Below are positions 11,001 to 22,104 of a DNA stretch of 64,000 nt, in pieces; the stretch's first letter is position 1, and each line of letters opens with the position of its first letter. The DNA lies in contig CM073730.1 of the NCBI GenBank assembly GCA_037113605.1, forward strand, positions 90,733,082 through 90,797,081, given 5' to 3'. The notes under the pieces were generated by a model. It did not search any database, was not told where the DNA came from, and saw only the letters and a program-made list of their open reading frames with translations. The stretch comes from Calophaca sinica (taxonomy: Eukaryota > Streptophyta > Magnoliopsida > Fabales > Fabaceae). Position numbers and translations under genes: made by a program.

Positions 11001-13019
11001 GATTAATTAACAATGCGTTGATCGACTGCTATTGGTTGACGATTTACATCGGTAAATCTGATGCGATTCCACAAGCCGAATTCTGATTTCGTAAACAAAT
11101 TGTTAAGGGCATTTTGATTTAAAAGTAAGCGTGAGGGTTTTAGTACAACAAGCCAAAGCTTGCAAGGAAATTTCAATGGAATAATGGTAGAGAAAAGAAC
11201 TTGAAATAAATAGTACAATTTGCGAAAACGGTTGAGTTAAATGATGCGCCTGGGAAAATTCTGGCTAGGAAAGACTTGGTAATTAAGAGTGTCTGCACCA
11301 CCTCCCTTTCCTGGGAATTCTTCCAGTGTGTTATTTAGCATAACTAGGGTTTCAACGACCTAGAACTAAAAAGTATTTTCAGATACATAGGGGGGACACA
11401 AGAACTGAGAAACAAATTTCAAAGATCGGGGTTTCGAAAGAATAAAACATAGGGAACCTAGTGTTCCTACTGAGCATATGGGCCATGTGTCCCGTTCTGG
11501 GACTTAATGTCCTGCTTGCGTGCACATTTTCTTGATTAAGGATTGGACCTAGTGTTCCGTATGGCGTGCCTAGTATCTCAACCTAAAAATTGAGCCTAGT
11601 GTTCTGCATTACGTGCCTAGAGTTTCAATCTAACATTGGGACTAGCGTTCCGCAATTGAGCACCCGGACTTTGTGTCCTATGTTGAACTCTTAGTTAATT
11701 GAGATTTGGAAACCCACTAAGTTGAGTGAGTGAGGGTTCGTCGATCCGCATTGATTAATTAAAACATTACTCGGGCGTTCACTACGGTGAGCATGCCATA
11801 TTGCAGAATTTGTTGGATATCACTCGGGCGTTCACTACGGTGAGCATGCCATATTGTAGAATTTGTTGGGATATCACTCCGGCGTTCACTACGGTGAGCA
11901 TGCCATATTGATGAATTTGTTTGGATGCGTACTAACCATTGAGCATCGACACTCGGAGCGTTTGATTGGTCTTAAAGACTTCAAAAGACGAGTTGTCATG
12001 TCACTCGGAGCGTTTGATTGGTCATACAGACTTCAAAAGACGAGTTGACACTGCATTGCCTAAGTAGAGGCAAACCAAAGTAGTGGCAAGCCAAAGTAGT
12101 GGCAAGCCTAAGCAGAGGCTATCTTGTTCGGACGTTGGGAAAGTAGTCTCCGTCATACTGCTGACCTATTAAGGCTGCAGGTGTATACACAACTTGTCAT
12201 ACTGCATTGACATGCATAGCTAACCACATTTATGATATGTGATGAATTTGGTATTGTGATGACTTGATCACTGGTCTGTTGATAGATTTGCCTACTCACG
12301 TGCAATTGTTTGATATTGTGGTGACTTGATTGTGGATCTGTTGGTTGTTTTGTTTGTTCACATGCAATGCTTGATATACCATGATGATACGTGCAGTCTA
12401 TTAAGTATGTATACGTATATAAAAGCATGTTGTTGTATTATATATGTATATGTTGTTTGCATGCGACATAGCCTATGATAAACTCGTGGACAAAGAATTT
12501 ACCCTTGCACTGTTGTTGGATCGGATATCCTTATGGATGTCACTTCTAGATGGAGTTCGGTAGCTGTTGTAGTTTCGTCTTTCAGGAGCATTGAAGATTG
12601 AGCCAATGGAGGAAGATTCCTCTGAATGCTTCGTGTTATGGTCTTGCTGAGCTATTTCTCAGTAAGAGTTATAGTTGTTGGCCAGCTTAGCTTAGGGCAA
12701 TGCCGTTGTTATTTGTGTAATTACTCTTTTCAGAAAACCTCGCCTTAGTGCGAAATGATTATGTTATGTGAAGTATTATTTTGTGATGCATTATACTCTG
12801 ATATTTGCAAAAGTCTGTATTGGCATCATTTAGAAAACTGTAGTACTCTATGTCTCATTTTGAAAAGGGTTTCAAAGGAAAGAAAATGAAAAAAAAAATA
12901 CTCCTATTTTTCCATTGCGAAATACATAAGAGTACTCTTTAACTGAAAGCATACAAGCACTAAATGTTTTCAACATTAGATTGGGTTGCACTGTAGCGCT
13001 CCGGAAACGGGGTGTTACA
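8019..13019 (+). mobile_element. Solo LTR of 5.0 kb, Tekay/Del type
   Basis: The element starts TGTAACATCCC and ends GGGGTGTTACA, which are near-perfect inverted termini. It is flanked by GGGTG at 8014-8018 and 13020-13024. No primer site, gag or pol lies inside. Removing it restores the LTR of the gag-only element exactly. Long LTRs with TGTAACA ends and internal tandem repeats are typical of Tekay-type chromoviruses, though the lineage is inferred. A solo LTR forms when the two LTRs of one copy recombine. Confidence 0.8.
11469..12120 (+). repeat. Internal tandem repeats of the solo LTR
   Basis: Three copies of a 53-base unit beginning ACTCGGGCGTTCACTACGG lie at about 11769, 11822 and 11875. 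Before them are repeats around CCTAGTGTTCCG (11475-11690). After them come two copies of a 56-base unit with CACTCGGAGCGTTTGATTGG (11949 and 12002), then short AAGTAGTGGCAAGCC repeats. The three families sit side by side in the LTR. Confidence 0.8.
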
Positions 13020-13024
13020 GGGTG
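13020..13024. repeat. Target site duplication GGGTG of the solo LTR
   Basis: Right copy; the left copy is 8014-8018. Both are perfect. Confidence 0.85.
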
Positions 13025-13372
13025 CGACCTGACAACAATTGTATATAGCCGTACTGCCTTTGGTACGGCCATACTGAACTTCCTCATCGGTGCCAGGCTG
13101 TACTAACCAAGGGGTACGCCCTACTCCTTCTCTTGCATAGGTACGGCCATACTGACTGATTGTCAGGCAGTACTGCTCTTCCAGAAGTGCTAAAAATCTT
13201 CAAAACTTGCCAGTTTTTGATCCATTCTCGTATCTTTTGCTCTGAGTGATGTCTTTATGTTAATTTTGCAAAATAGGACATAAGTAAGTATTTTTATACT
13301 TTAAATAGCACAAAATGATATAATTAAGTACTAAAAATGCCCGATAAAAGTAGATAATTTGGTATGTTAACA
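13025..13372 (-). mobile_element. 5' LTR of the gag-only element, part 2
   Basis: This matches 3288-3631 and ends, read on the plus strand, GGTATGTTAACA. It is the outer edge of the element. The next bases ATCCG pair with ATCCT before 2292 as a target duplication with one mismatch. Confidence 0.75.
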
Positions 13373-13453
13373 ATCCGCTTAGTCTTCGACCTAGTCATAG
13401 GACCTCCAATTCCATGTAAAGGATCTTTAGATGGGCTGATTGCTCCTTGATCA
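13373..13453 (-). mobile_element. Inverted partial LTR, outer end
   Basis: The reverse complement begins TGATCAAGGAG and follows the direct LTR start TGATAGAGGAG through the GGPMTRSKT coding phrase. Together with 2107-2291 it forms a terminal inverted arm of about 270 bases. It abuts the right CCTTG target duplication. Confidence 0.65.
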
Positions 13454-13956
13454 CCTTGTTAGGAATCTGACCCAAAGCTGTGTCTAGTGACGAAGAAGCT
13501 CGTACCTCAGACTTTCCCTAAGTAGGGAAGCTAATCCATGTTTGTTAGACTTAGGAATCAGTCCTATACCTTACTGGGAATTAACTAGAGATCAAACCTA
13601 AAATTTCCCACCAATTCTATATGGGCTTAGGAACCAGAGCTATACCATATCGGGAATTAACTAGGAACCAAACCTAGAATCTCCCACCAATTTTATAAGA
13701 GATAGGAATCAGACCTATGCCTTACGAGGAATTAACTAGGAATCGAACTTAGAATCCCCCACCCAAAATGAATCAAACCTATATCCTTTCAGGAATTCAC
13801 TAGGAACCAAACCTAGAATCCCTTACCAAAATCAGGAGCCAATCCCTCATTCTCAAAACACTTGTTTCAGACAAAATTATATTCCTTTATCCTTAATTAG
13901 CTTTTAAAACGAATGCACGAAGACCTTCGGGTAAAATGTATTTAAGGAGGGGCAGT
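13454..13956 (+). mobile_element. Ogre-like gypsy 3' internal region, right part
   Basis: This continues the repeat broken at 1036 and runs to a polypurine tract, AAGGAGGGGCAGT at 13944-13956, just before the LTR start. No reading frame was found. Between 13571 and 13843 are four diverged tandem units of 67-78 bases, each with a phrase like GGAATTAACTAGGAA followed by CCTAGAATC. Confidence 0.55.
13571..13843 (+). repeat. Four-copy tandem repeat, about 72-bp unit
   Basis: Units start near 13571, 13649, 13721 and 13788. Each contains GGAATTAACTAGGAACC-like sequence and an AATCCCCCACC-like end. They lie just upstream of the polypurine tract, where Ogre-like elements often carry tandem repeats. 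Confidence 0.65.
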
Positions 13957-16307
13957 TGTCATATCCTAATTTTGTCCAGCCTCTTTTCTAAATTTATTTT
14001 TGCTTAAATTAGTAGTAATAATTTAAATATAAAGTGAAAAAAATAAAAAATAATAATATTTTTGGTTTCAAAATAGAAAAAAAGGGAAACAATAAATAAA
14101 GGACAAAAGGATACAAATAGAGAATTTGGTGGGCTGGTAGCCCAGCCCAGTCCAGTGCACCCCTTTTTTCTACTTGCGTCCCTGCCAGCGCTTCCCTCCT
14201 CTTCTCCACGTGCACCCTTCTTTTTCAACTTCGCACCCCATCTTTTCCTCAGCATAAATCCTTCCTAACCCTAAAAAAACTAATCTCGTCACTTTCCCCT
14301 CATTTCTCATGCTGATACGGATTGAGCCTAACTCCACCTCAAAAACATGATCGTAAGGGGAGGGTTGTCCAAACCTATATAAGCCCCACACCTAGGTTCA
14401 TGACTCCCAATGTGGGACTCTAAGTCGGGTTCATTACTCCCTTCTTGCAAGTGGAATCCTATAACAGATCCGGCGTCCACGATGGCCTGCTCTTTGCTAG
14501 CCTACTCAGGTTCAATCTTCCCCTTTTTTGGGTTCATTCTTCCCTAGTCGCTCTTTTCCTAAGGTCACCTCCTCCGCATTGCCGGTTTCAAAGATCGAAA
14601 CTGCTCTGATACCAATTGATACGGTTTGAGCCATGCTCATAAGGGGAGGGTTATCCAACACACTCCCGATGTGGGACTCTAAGTTGGGTTCATTACTCCC
14701 TTCTTGCAAGTGGAATTCTGTAACACATGCCACTCCAACCCTCTTTCTCTCTCTCCCTCTCTCTTTCTCTCCCCTTTTCTTCTTCCTTCTTCATTCTCCT
14801 CTCACCCTCACCAACCCTAACCCTAAAATCTTCTCCTCTTACTTCCAACCAGTCGTGGCGCCTCCCCTTCCTTCATCCCTTTGTTCTCTCGTCTCTATTC
14901 TCCAACCCTATTCTATCTTGGCTTCTGCCCCTAAAAAAAAACCCTAAAAAGGCTGCCATTTTCCTTTCCATTTTTCTCTCCTCCGAATCTTCCATCACCA
15001 AACCGAATCGAATCAACCACCAAATCTCCTAAAATCTCTGAAACCACGGATTTGGACACAAAAAGGAAGTTTTTCGTTCCCTTTTTTTTATTATTGTTAC
15101 TAATATTTGATTTCTTACTAATTTGGTTTTGATTTTTTCGCAGGTGCCAATGAACATTCGAAGATAAAGGAGAGGATTTCGGATCTAAAAAAAGGCACAA
15201 ACGGGAGCGATTCAGATATAAAAAGAAGAAGCAGAAGCCGAAAAAGAAAGAGGAAGATAGAGCGATCCTAGAAAAAAGGGAGAAAGCAGAAGCGACCGAA
15301 GCAAAAACGAGATAAAAAGAGTACAAAAAACACTATTAGGGTTCCAGTTAGGATTTTCTTTTGTTTTTGTTTTTGATCTATGTATTGGACTTGATTTGAG
15401 ACTACCAAAAGTCCATACCCAGGTTCCATATTTTCGTTTCTGTACCTTTTTCCTTTCTCTTTTCTTCATTTTTTTCTCTTCTTTCTTTTGGTTCGTTTTT
15501 TTTTTTTTTTGAATTTCTGGGCATGTAAAGTTGATTATGGACCGTTAATGATAATATAAGAATAAAGGTGAAAATTAGGGATTTCACCCTCCTTCGGGAA
15601 TTACGGCCATAGAGTTTGGTTTAGGGCTAGAACCCTAAATTTTGGTTCAGATTAATGTTGTTTCAATTTTTAATTATTTTGGTTCAGATTAATTATCCTG
15701 TTCAAATTTTTAATTATTCATAGGTTGTCCAAATTTTCATGGTATGCAGTAAATTATGATTGTCTTAAATTTTGTTAAACATTTATTATTTTATTAGCTT
15801 TAAATTTTGAATAATAATATTTTTTTTGGTTTCACAATAAAAAGAAGCAAATGAATTTAATTTGAGGTAATTGGATTTGAAATACGATTAAAAATGGATT
15901 CAAAATTGGCAGTGAGTTTTCTATGAGAAAATCGTTAATAAAAATTGGACCTTGTGACCCGTATTTCTGAATTAGACTTTCTTTCCATCTATTTTTTTGG
16001 TACTTTTGTCACTAATAAATTAAATCCGAAGAAGCCCACGAAATGCCACCGCACGATTCGGTCATTTTGGGGCTCATCTTTTTTCTTAAAAAATAAAATA
16101 AATAAATCTAAGGAAGTAATTCTTTAAGGCAAATATTCTTTTTTTTAAACAATTTAGGATATCGTTTATTAAACGGGCATCGCGAGGATGTTAATACCTC
16201 CTTGCGCGTAATCAACTCCCATTTAGGGTACCGTTTATTAAAGTTTTCCTAGTGTTTTTCTTAATAAACATAGGTGACAGCTCCATAAAATTTTTGAGGT
16301 TGCTACA
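13957..16307 (+). mobile_element. Ogre-like gypsy LTR
   Basis: The LTR begins TGTCATATCCTAATTTTGTCC after a purine tract, a start that matches the TGTCATACCC-type start of legume Ogre and related elements. It ends near TTGAGGTTGCTACA at 16307, where LINE sequence begins. A TRIM is inserted at 14313-14725. A CT-rich stretch (14735-14800) and a possible 3' RNA end region lie inside. No primer site follows, so it is a 3' or solo LTR. The right boundary is inferred from the CA end and the adjoining LINE. Confidence 0.55.
14313..14725 (-). mobile_element. TRIM element, 413 bp
   Basis: Two short direct LTRs (14313-14466 and 14617-14725) start TGATACGG and end TAACA, and share GATGTGGGACTCTAAGT-like and TTGCAAGTGGAAT phrases. 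The second has an internal deletion. Next to it, GCTCTGATACCAAT at 14603-14616 is the minus-strand primer site TGGTATCAGAGC. CATGC is duplicated at 14308-14312 and 14726-14730. The 150-base interior cannot encode a protein. This is a terminal-repeat retrotransposon in miniature, moved by another element's enzymes. Confidence 0.85.
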
Positions 16308-17330
16308 CTAACAAAATTCGTAATAACACCTCCAACAGCAGTTCTCGTCTCATCTGCTGCCACCACACCATCACAATTCACTTTTATAAATCCATTGCTG
16401 GGGGGAATCCAACCAAAAATCCTTGGGTTGAGCTAAGTCAACAATGACTCAAACTCTGGGATTTCAAGACTACCTCCTTCATCTCTTCAACAACTTGTTT
16501 AATTACGAAAATCAATAGGTTCAGAGGCACCCATATCACACTAAAGATGAAATCATTCATCTTCTCCAAATGAAATCAAGGGCAATGCCAAATGTGGATT
16601 GCCATATCCTGCCTTGTCTAGGATTCTTTGTGAGATTTTTGCATAGTCATTCTTCTCTCCTTAGAGTGAAAAATTGCTTCTCACCACATCAGGCACAAGT
16701 TGCTCCCATAAGGTCTAGGGAATGCGATCCCTCACAGCATGTAAAACATTTTCGCCTGGGCTTTTACAAAGGGGACAACGATCTTCATCCACCAAGCCTC
16801 TCATCTTCCTCTTTTCATTGGTCAGGAGAGCATTGTGGGCAATTTTCCATAACAACATTCTCACCCTCTCTTGACATTTCCACTTCCAAATTGCAGCAAA
16901 TGTAAAAATCGGGTTGCCATTATCACAGAAAGGCAAACTACTGTATGGAGAGGACGGGGAGAAATTCCCATCTGTAGATGGAAGCTAGACCAAGTTATCA
17001 TCAGCCTCAACAACATTCGGGGGACATATATTTTGTATCCGTTCACAGATACCAATTAAGAGATAATTACACAAAAAAACTCATATCCCACATGCCCGAA
17101 GCATCCACAATATCAAATACTCTATGATTTGTATCCAATGTAACAGGATAAAAAATAAGAAAGTTAATCAAAGGACCAATACTTAGCACCCACTGATCTT
17201 CCCACACTTTAATGGACAACCCATTGTTTATGCTCCATGATACCTTCTTCTTGAACTCTTCCCCAATAGAACAAAATCCTCTCCGAAGGTTAGAGGCAGA
17301 AGCTCGTTTCTTAACTACAGACATCATGTC
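16308..17330 (-). pseudogene. LINE ORF2 C-terminal part: zf-RVT and RNase H
   Basis: On the minus strand the piece at 17327-17067 shows the post-RT region with SWSINNGLSIKVWEDQW. Then 16936-16715 shows the zinc-binding reverse transcriptase domain, with WKWKCQERVRMLLWKIAHNA and a CPLC pair. Finally 16420-16308 shows WIPPSNGFIKVNCDG, the start of the plant-LINE RNase H domain. Frames change several times. The RNase H is cut at 16308 by the Ogre-like LTR. The upstream continuation is at 22295-22866, beyond the copia insertion. Confidence 0.75.
17326..17330. repeat. Target site duplication ATGTC of the copia element
   Basis: Left copy; the right copy is 22290-22294. Both are perfect, so this is one insertion event into the LINE. 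Confidence 0.9.
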
Positions 17331-17516
17331 TGTTAGATAATATATAATATTAGCACTAAAGGTAGTTTAGTCTTTTGTATCTTTAGTATTTATACTTTTT
17401 TATTGTCTTGTATTGAGTAGACTTTTGAGACTTCCTAATTGTAATCCTATTGGAACCCTAATGGAGCCTCTTCTCTTCTACTCCTCTTCATCTTATCTTC
17501 TCTATAATTATTAACA
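17331..17516 (+). mobile_element. 5' LTR of the copia element
   Basis: It starts TGTTAGATAATATATAAT and ends ATTATTAACA, with TGTTA/TAACA inverted ends. It matches 22105-22289. Confidence 0.92.
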
Positions 17517-17530
17517 CGGTATCAAAGAGC
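17517..17530 (+). promoter_or_regulatory. Copia primer binding site
   Basis: CGGTATCAAAGAGC follows the LTR directly. It is a mutated form of TGGTATCAGAGC, complementary to initiator methionine tRNA. Confidence 0.75.
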
Positions 17531-17945
17531 AAGGTAGATCCTTTAGCAAAGCACTGTTCGCAGCTCCAACATTTTGCAGTTTCGTCGTTTCTATCGCTTC
17601 TGTTCGTATAGCACTACGTCTTCTTCCGCTCACTGTCTCGTGAATCTTAAGGACTATTAAGGAATAGGACAAGCATCTATTAGTTGTCTCTCATTCAATC
17701 TGGTGGGAACAAAGATTGTCCATTTTTAAGGCATTGCAAATCTGGTCAACACATATTTTATTATTGGTTCTTCCTTTGACTTTTTCTGCTGTGTTGCAAC
17801 GTGGGCGCAAGTTGGGTACATCTGTGTGCATCTTTGGTAGACAGAATTTTTTTTTTTTAGCAGACGCAAATAGTTCCAGTTCTTTGCAGCAAAGAGTCTT
17901 CCCAGGTCATCTCTTCTCTATTTATTATTATTGTTATTGTTAGCC

Positions 17946-18730
17946 ATGACAGAAGAAAAAGATGATTTTCTTCAATCTATTATTGTACAATTGAATGAGA
18001 ATAATTATTCTTATTGGAGTTATGTATTGAAATTTTTTTTTTGCAAGGCAAGAGAATGTGGGGTTATTTTTCTGGTGATTTTGTTAAACCTAAAGATGAA
18101 AAAAATGGGAAATATGAAAAGGAGTTGGAAACCTGGGAAGTGAACAATTCGAAAATAATTACTTGGATCAATAATTCTGTTGCACAATCAATAGGCATTC
18201 AACTTGCAAAATATGACACAGCCAAGGATGTTTGGGATCATTTGAAAAGGTTGTATGTTCAGTCCAACTTTGCAAAACAGTATCAATTGGAGATTGATAT
18301 TCGGTCTCTTCAGCAAAACAATGTTAGCATTTGAGAATTATTCTACTATGTCTAATCCTTGGGATCAACTGGCTGTTACTGAACCTGCAGAACTGACAAC
18401 CTTCAAACCGTATGTTGATCGTAGAGAACAACAACGTTTGTTCCAGTTTTTGATGGCCTTTCGGGATGATTTTGAAGGGCTTCATGAGACGATCCTACAC
18501 CGTAATCCTCTTTCAAGTGTTGATTCGGTGGTTAATGAGTTGTTGGCAGAAGAAATTCGACACAAGTCTCACTCTCACTCTCATTCAAACTCGGAAAAAG
18601 GAATTCTCTCCACCCCTCCATCAGTTTTTGTTGCTCCTTTTAACAAAGTAAGTCTCAAGGAGGAAAGGTTGGTTATGATGAATGCAACTTTTGCATGGAG
18701 AAGGGTCATTGGAAAGCATAATGTCTAAAA
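17946..18730 (+). pseudogene. Copia gag
   Basis: The frame starts MTEEKDDF at 17946, 430 bases after the LTR, and shows the plant copia Gag pattern: LNENNYSYWSYVLKF, then WEVNNSKIITWINNSV and AKDVWDHLKRLYVQSN. A run of T near 18035 shifts the frame and a TGA at about 18332 ends the second piece. A CCHC knuckle (C-N-F-C-M-E-K-G-H-W-K-A-stop-C) at about 18683-18726 is broken by one stop. The protein would have packaged element RNA. Confidence 0.8.
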
Positions 18731-18994
18731 TTGTAGAAGTCACAGCCACTCCAGCAACCCTCTCAATGGCGTCCTCCTTTGAATCAGTCAAATCGGAGAA
18801 ACTTTAAGGCTCCATCATCAAATGTTGCTGTTGTTGCTCCTCCTTCAGATTCTCCTGGTATTGGACATGTATACCATCCTGAGACCACTTCCCAAGTATC
18901 TGATCTTACTTAGCAGTTCTAAAAGCTTCTTGCTACTCAACCACATGCCATTTCTGCCTCGTCCTTTATAGGTTTGACTTCCTTTAGCTCGTTA

Positions 18995-20449
18995 GGTATA
19001 TGTTCACCCATGTAGATCCTTGATTATAGAGCATCGCATCATATGACATATGATTATATGTCTTTTGTGTCTTTAAATCCTGCATCGTCTATTTTAGTTG
19101 TGACTACTGATGGCACTCCTATGCCATTAGCAGGGATTGGGTCTCTCTCCACATCTAACTTGTCTTAAAAAAGATGTTTACTATATTCCTAAGCTCACTT
19201 TGAGACTTGATTCTGTTAGTCAGCTATGTGATTCTGGTTACTCAGTTTTGTTCTTTTCCACTAATTGTTAAGTGCAGGATCAGCAATCCAGGAGGCTGAT
19301 TGGGACAGGCCGTAGACAGGGGGACTTTATATTCTGGATGAGCTGAAAGTTCTAGTTGTTGCAGCTTCCATTGTTGACCTGTCATCTTTTCGCTTGAACT
19401 TAGCATCCTCAAGTTTTTATTTATGGCATTCCCGTGTTGGACATGTTTCTACTTCTAGATTAAAATATTTAGCTTCTACTGGTGCTTTAGGAAAGTTGCA
19501 AACCAGTGATATTTTTGATTGTTATGGTTGCAAACTTGCTAAATTTTTTGCTTTGCCTTTCAATAAGAGTGTTTCAATTTCTAATGCACCATTTGACTTA
19601 GTTTATTTTGATGTATGGGGTTCATCACCGGTTCTTACTAAAGGTAGATCTCGATATTATGTATCGTTTATTAATGATCATAATCGTTATTGTTGGGTTT
19701 ACCTTATGAAATATCATTCTGAATTTTTTGGCATTTACCATAGGTTTCGTGCTTTAGTTAAAACTCAACATAATGTAGTTATTAAGTGTTTTCGATGTGA
19801 TCTGGGTGGTGAATACACTTCTAATAAATTCTCTGAGTTACTTACTTCTGACGGTGCTCTTCATCAGACTTCTTATATTGAGACACCTCAACAGAATGAA
19901 GTTGCTGAAAAGAAATATCGTCATATTTTTTAAACTACTTGTACCCTTCTGTGGTCTGCTTCAGTTCCAAGTGAGTTTTAGGGTGAAGCGGTTCTTACTG
20001 CTGTCCATACTATTAATATAATCCCGTCATCTATTACCTCAGGTTTGTCTCCTTTTGAAAAGTTGTATGGTTGTGTTCCTGATTATTCTTCCTTAAAGGT
20101 ATTTGGTTCTACTTGCTTTGTTCTTCGTCCACAAGTAGAATGTAGCAAACTGTCTTCTCGTTCTGCAATATGTGTTTTTCTTGGTTATGGGGATGGGCAG
20201 AAGGGTTATCGTTGTTATGACCCTACAAGTCAAAAACTTTATGTTTCTCGTCATGTTGTGTTTCTTGAGCACATACCATTTTATTCCATTTCCTCTGATT
20301 CTCATAGTCTTACTGGGTCTGATCTCATCGAAATTGTTCCTTTTTCCATGGGTATTGATAATCCCAATGACTTTGATGTTGAGATTTGCAGGATTGACAC
20401 TAGTACTTCTACAGATCCATATGTGCTTTTTATCCCCACGGCTTCCTAA
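18995..20449 (+). pseudogene. Copia protease and integrase
   Basis: At about 19020 the protease motif reads LDYRASHHM, where an active copia protease has DSGASxHM; the catalytic DSG is thus lost. At 19394-19933 the integrase begins with the zinc-binding LWHSRVGH motif and C-x2-C pair, then has D in FDVWGSSP, D in CDLGGEYTS and E in NEVAEKKYRH, so the DDE triad itself is kept. A TAA at 19931-19933 stops it, and the downstream part reopens at 20045-20449 (SPFEKLYGCVPDYSSLKVFG). Confidence 0.8.
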
Positions 20450-20639
20450 GAACCTCCTGCTATTGCTGATCTTCCTTCTCCTCTTCGTTATCCTTCGCGT
20501 GTTCGTAAGTCCACTCAATTACCAGATTTTGTTTATTCCATTTAATCCACTTCTTTTGCTTTTTTTTTTCTAACCTCTATTCACAGTTTATCTGAGCCCT
20601 CTTCCTACAAAGAGGCTATTCTTGATCCCCTTTGGTAGC

Positions 20640-21590
20640 AGGCTATGGCAGAGGAGCTTTCTGCTTTACACAAGACAGATACTTGGGACCTAGTACCTCT
20701 CCCACCAGGAAAACATGCTATTGGGTCTTGTTGGGTATACAAGATCAAAACCAAGTTTGATGGGTCAGTTGAGTTCGTCTTGTTGCTAAAGGATTCTCAC
20801 AACAATATGGTATGGATTGTGAACAAACTTTTGCTCCTATTGTCAAGATGATTATCATTCGCACTCTTATCACAGTTGCATTTGTTCGTCAGTGGTATAT
20901 TTCTCAGATGGATGTTAAAAATGCATTCTTAAATGGTGATCTTCAAGAGTAGGTTTACCTGGTACCTCCGCCAGGTGTTTCTCATAATCGGGGGAGGTGT
21001 GTAAGTTAAAGAAGGCCCTCTATGGTCTCAAACAAGCTCCACAGGCTTGGTTTGAGAAGTTCTCCACTGTGATTGGATCTCTTGGCTTCCATTCCAGTGA
21101 TCATGATTCTGCTTTGTTTTTGAAGATCACTTCTCATATATGTTGATGACATGATTATCACTGGGGATGATATTGATGGGATTACAAAATTGAAATTACA
21201 GTTTGCAAAATAGTTTGAGATGAAGGATTTAGGTCCTCTTCGCTATTTCTTAGGAATTGAAGTTTCCTATTCTCCTAGAGATTATCTTCTCTCTCAATCT
21301 AAGTATATTGTCAACATTCTTGAACAAGCATGTTTTTCTGATACTTGAGCAGCAGACACCCCTCTTGAGCTTAATGTAAAATATGTCTCCTCTAATGGTG
21401 TTCCTCTTCCTAATCCCACTTTGTATCGTACATTGGTTGGCAGCTTAGTGTACCTTACCATACTAGACCTGATATTGCTTATGCAGTGCATGTTGTTAGG
21501 CAGTTTGTTGTTTCTCCTATTACAGTTCATTGGGTAGCTGTTCTTCGCATTCTTCGGTATCTTCGGGGCACTCAATTTTAGAGTCTTCTT
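20640..21590 (+). pseudogene. Copia reverse transcriptase
   Basis: It opens with MAEELSALHKTDTWDLVPLP and continues GSCWVYKIKTKFDGSVE, the usual start of the copia RT domain, then shifts frame to AKGFSQQYGMDCEQTFAPIV. The DVKNAFLNGDL motif is present. The catalytic YVDD is intact at 21139-21150, followed by MIITGDD. At least four stops or frameshifts interrupt the domain. Confidence 0.85.
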
Positions 21591-21599
21591 TTTCCTTCA

Positions 21600-22091
21600 T
21601 CTTATTCTTTGGAGTTGCGTACTTACTCTGATGCTGATTGGGCTGGTGACCCCACTTATCGCAAGTCTACCACAGGGTTTTGCATTTTTCTTAGAGATTC
21701 TCGTATTTCTTGGAAGAGCAAGAAGCAAGGCATTGTCTCTCGCTCTTCTACAGACGCTGAGTATCGTGCTATGGCAGCCACTACTTCAGAAATAGTTGCG
21801 TTACATTGGCTTCTTTCTGATATGGGTGTCTCCCTCTCTGGACCGACTCCTATGTACTGTGATAACAAGAGTGCTATTCAAATTGCCCACAACTCAGTCT
21901 TTCATGAACGCACCAAGCATATTGAGATTGATTGTCATCTCAGACGCCATCACCTTCAACATGGCACCATTTCTTTACCCTTTGTTTCTTCCTCTATACA
22001 GATTGCTGACTTGTTCACAAAATCGCATTCTATCAAACATTTTCGTTTCTTGACTGACAAACTCTCGATGATCGCTATTAACGCATCGTGA
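21600..22091 (+). pseudogene. Copia RNase H
   Basis: This is the best-preserved part: one open frame of about 160 residues to a TGA at 22089-22091. It shows TYSDADWAGDP, TGFCIFL, ISWKSKKQ, SSTDAEYRAMA and YCDNKSAIQIA, and the closing HIEIDCH and QIADLFTK motifs of copia RNase H. The acidic residues of the active site are visible. Confidence 0.85.
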
Positions 22092-22104
22092 GTTTGAGGG
22101 GGGA
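22090..22104 (+). promoter_or_regulatory. Copia polypurine tract
   Basis: GAGTTTGAGGGGGGAT lies directly before the 3' LTR, where second-strand synthesis is primed. Confidence 0.8.

Noticed and set aside
14313..14725. Cassandra-type TRIM with 5S rRNA sequence
   Set aside because: I looked for 5S internal promoter words in the LTRs and found none, so it is a different TRIM.
14811..14830. CCCTAACCCTAAA, telomere-like
   Set aside because: Only about two units, inside an LTR and within CT-rich DNA; not a telomeric array.
20093..20573. Overlapping open frames on both strands, 133-141 codons
   Set aside because: They are shadows of the copia integrase C-terminal frame at 20045-20449.
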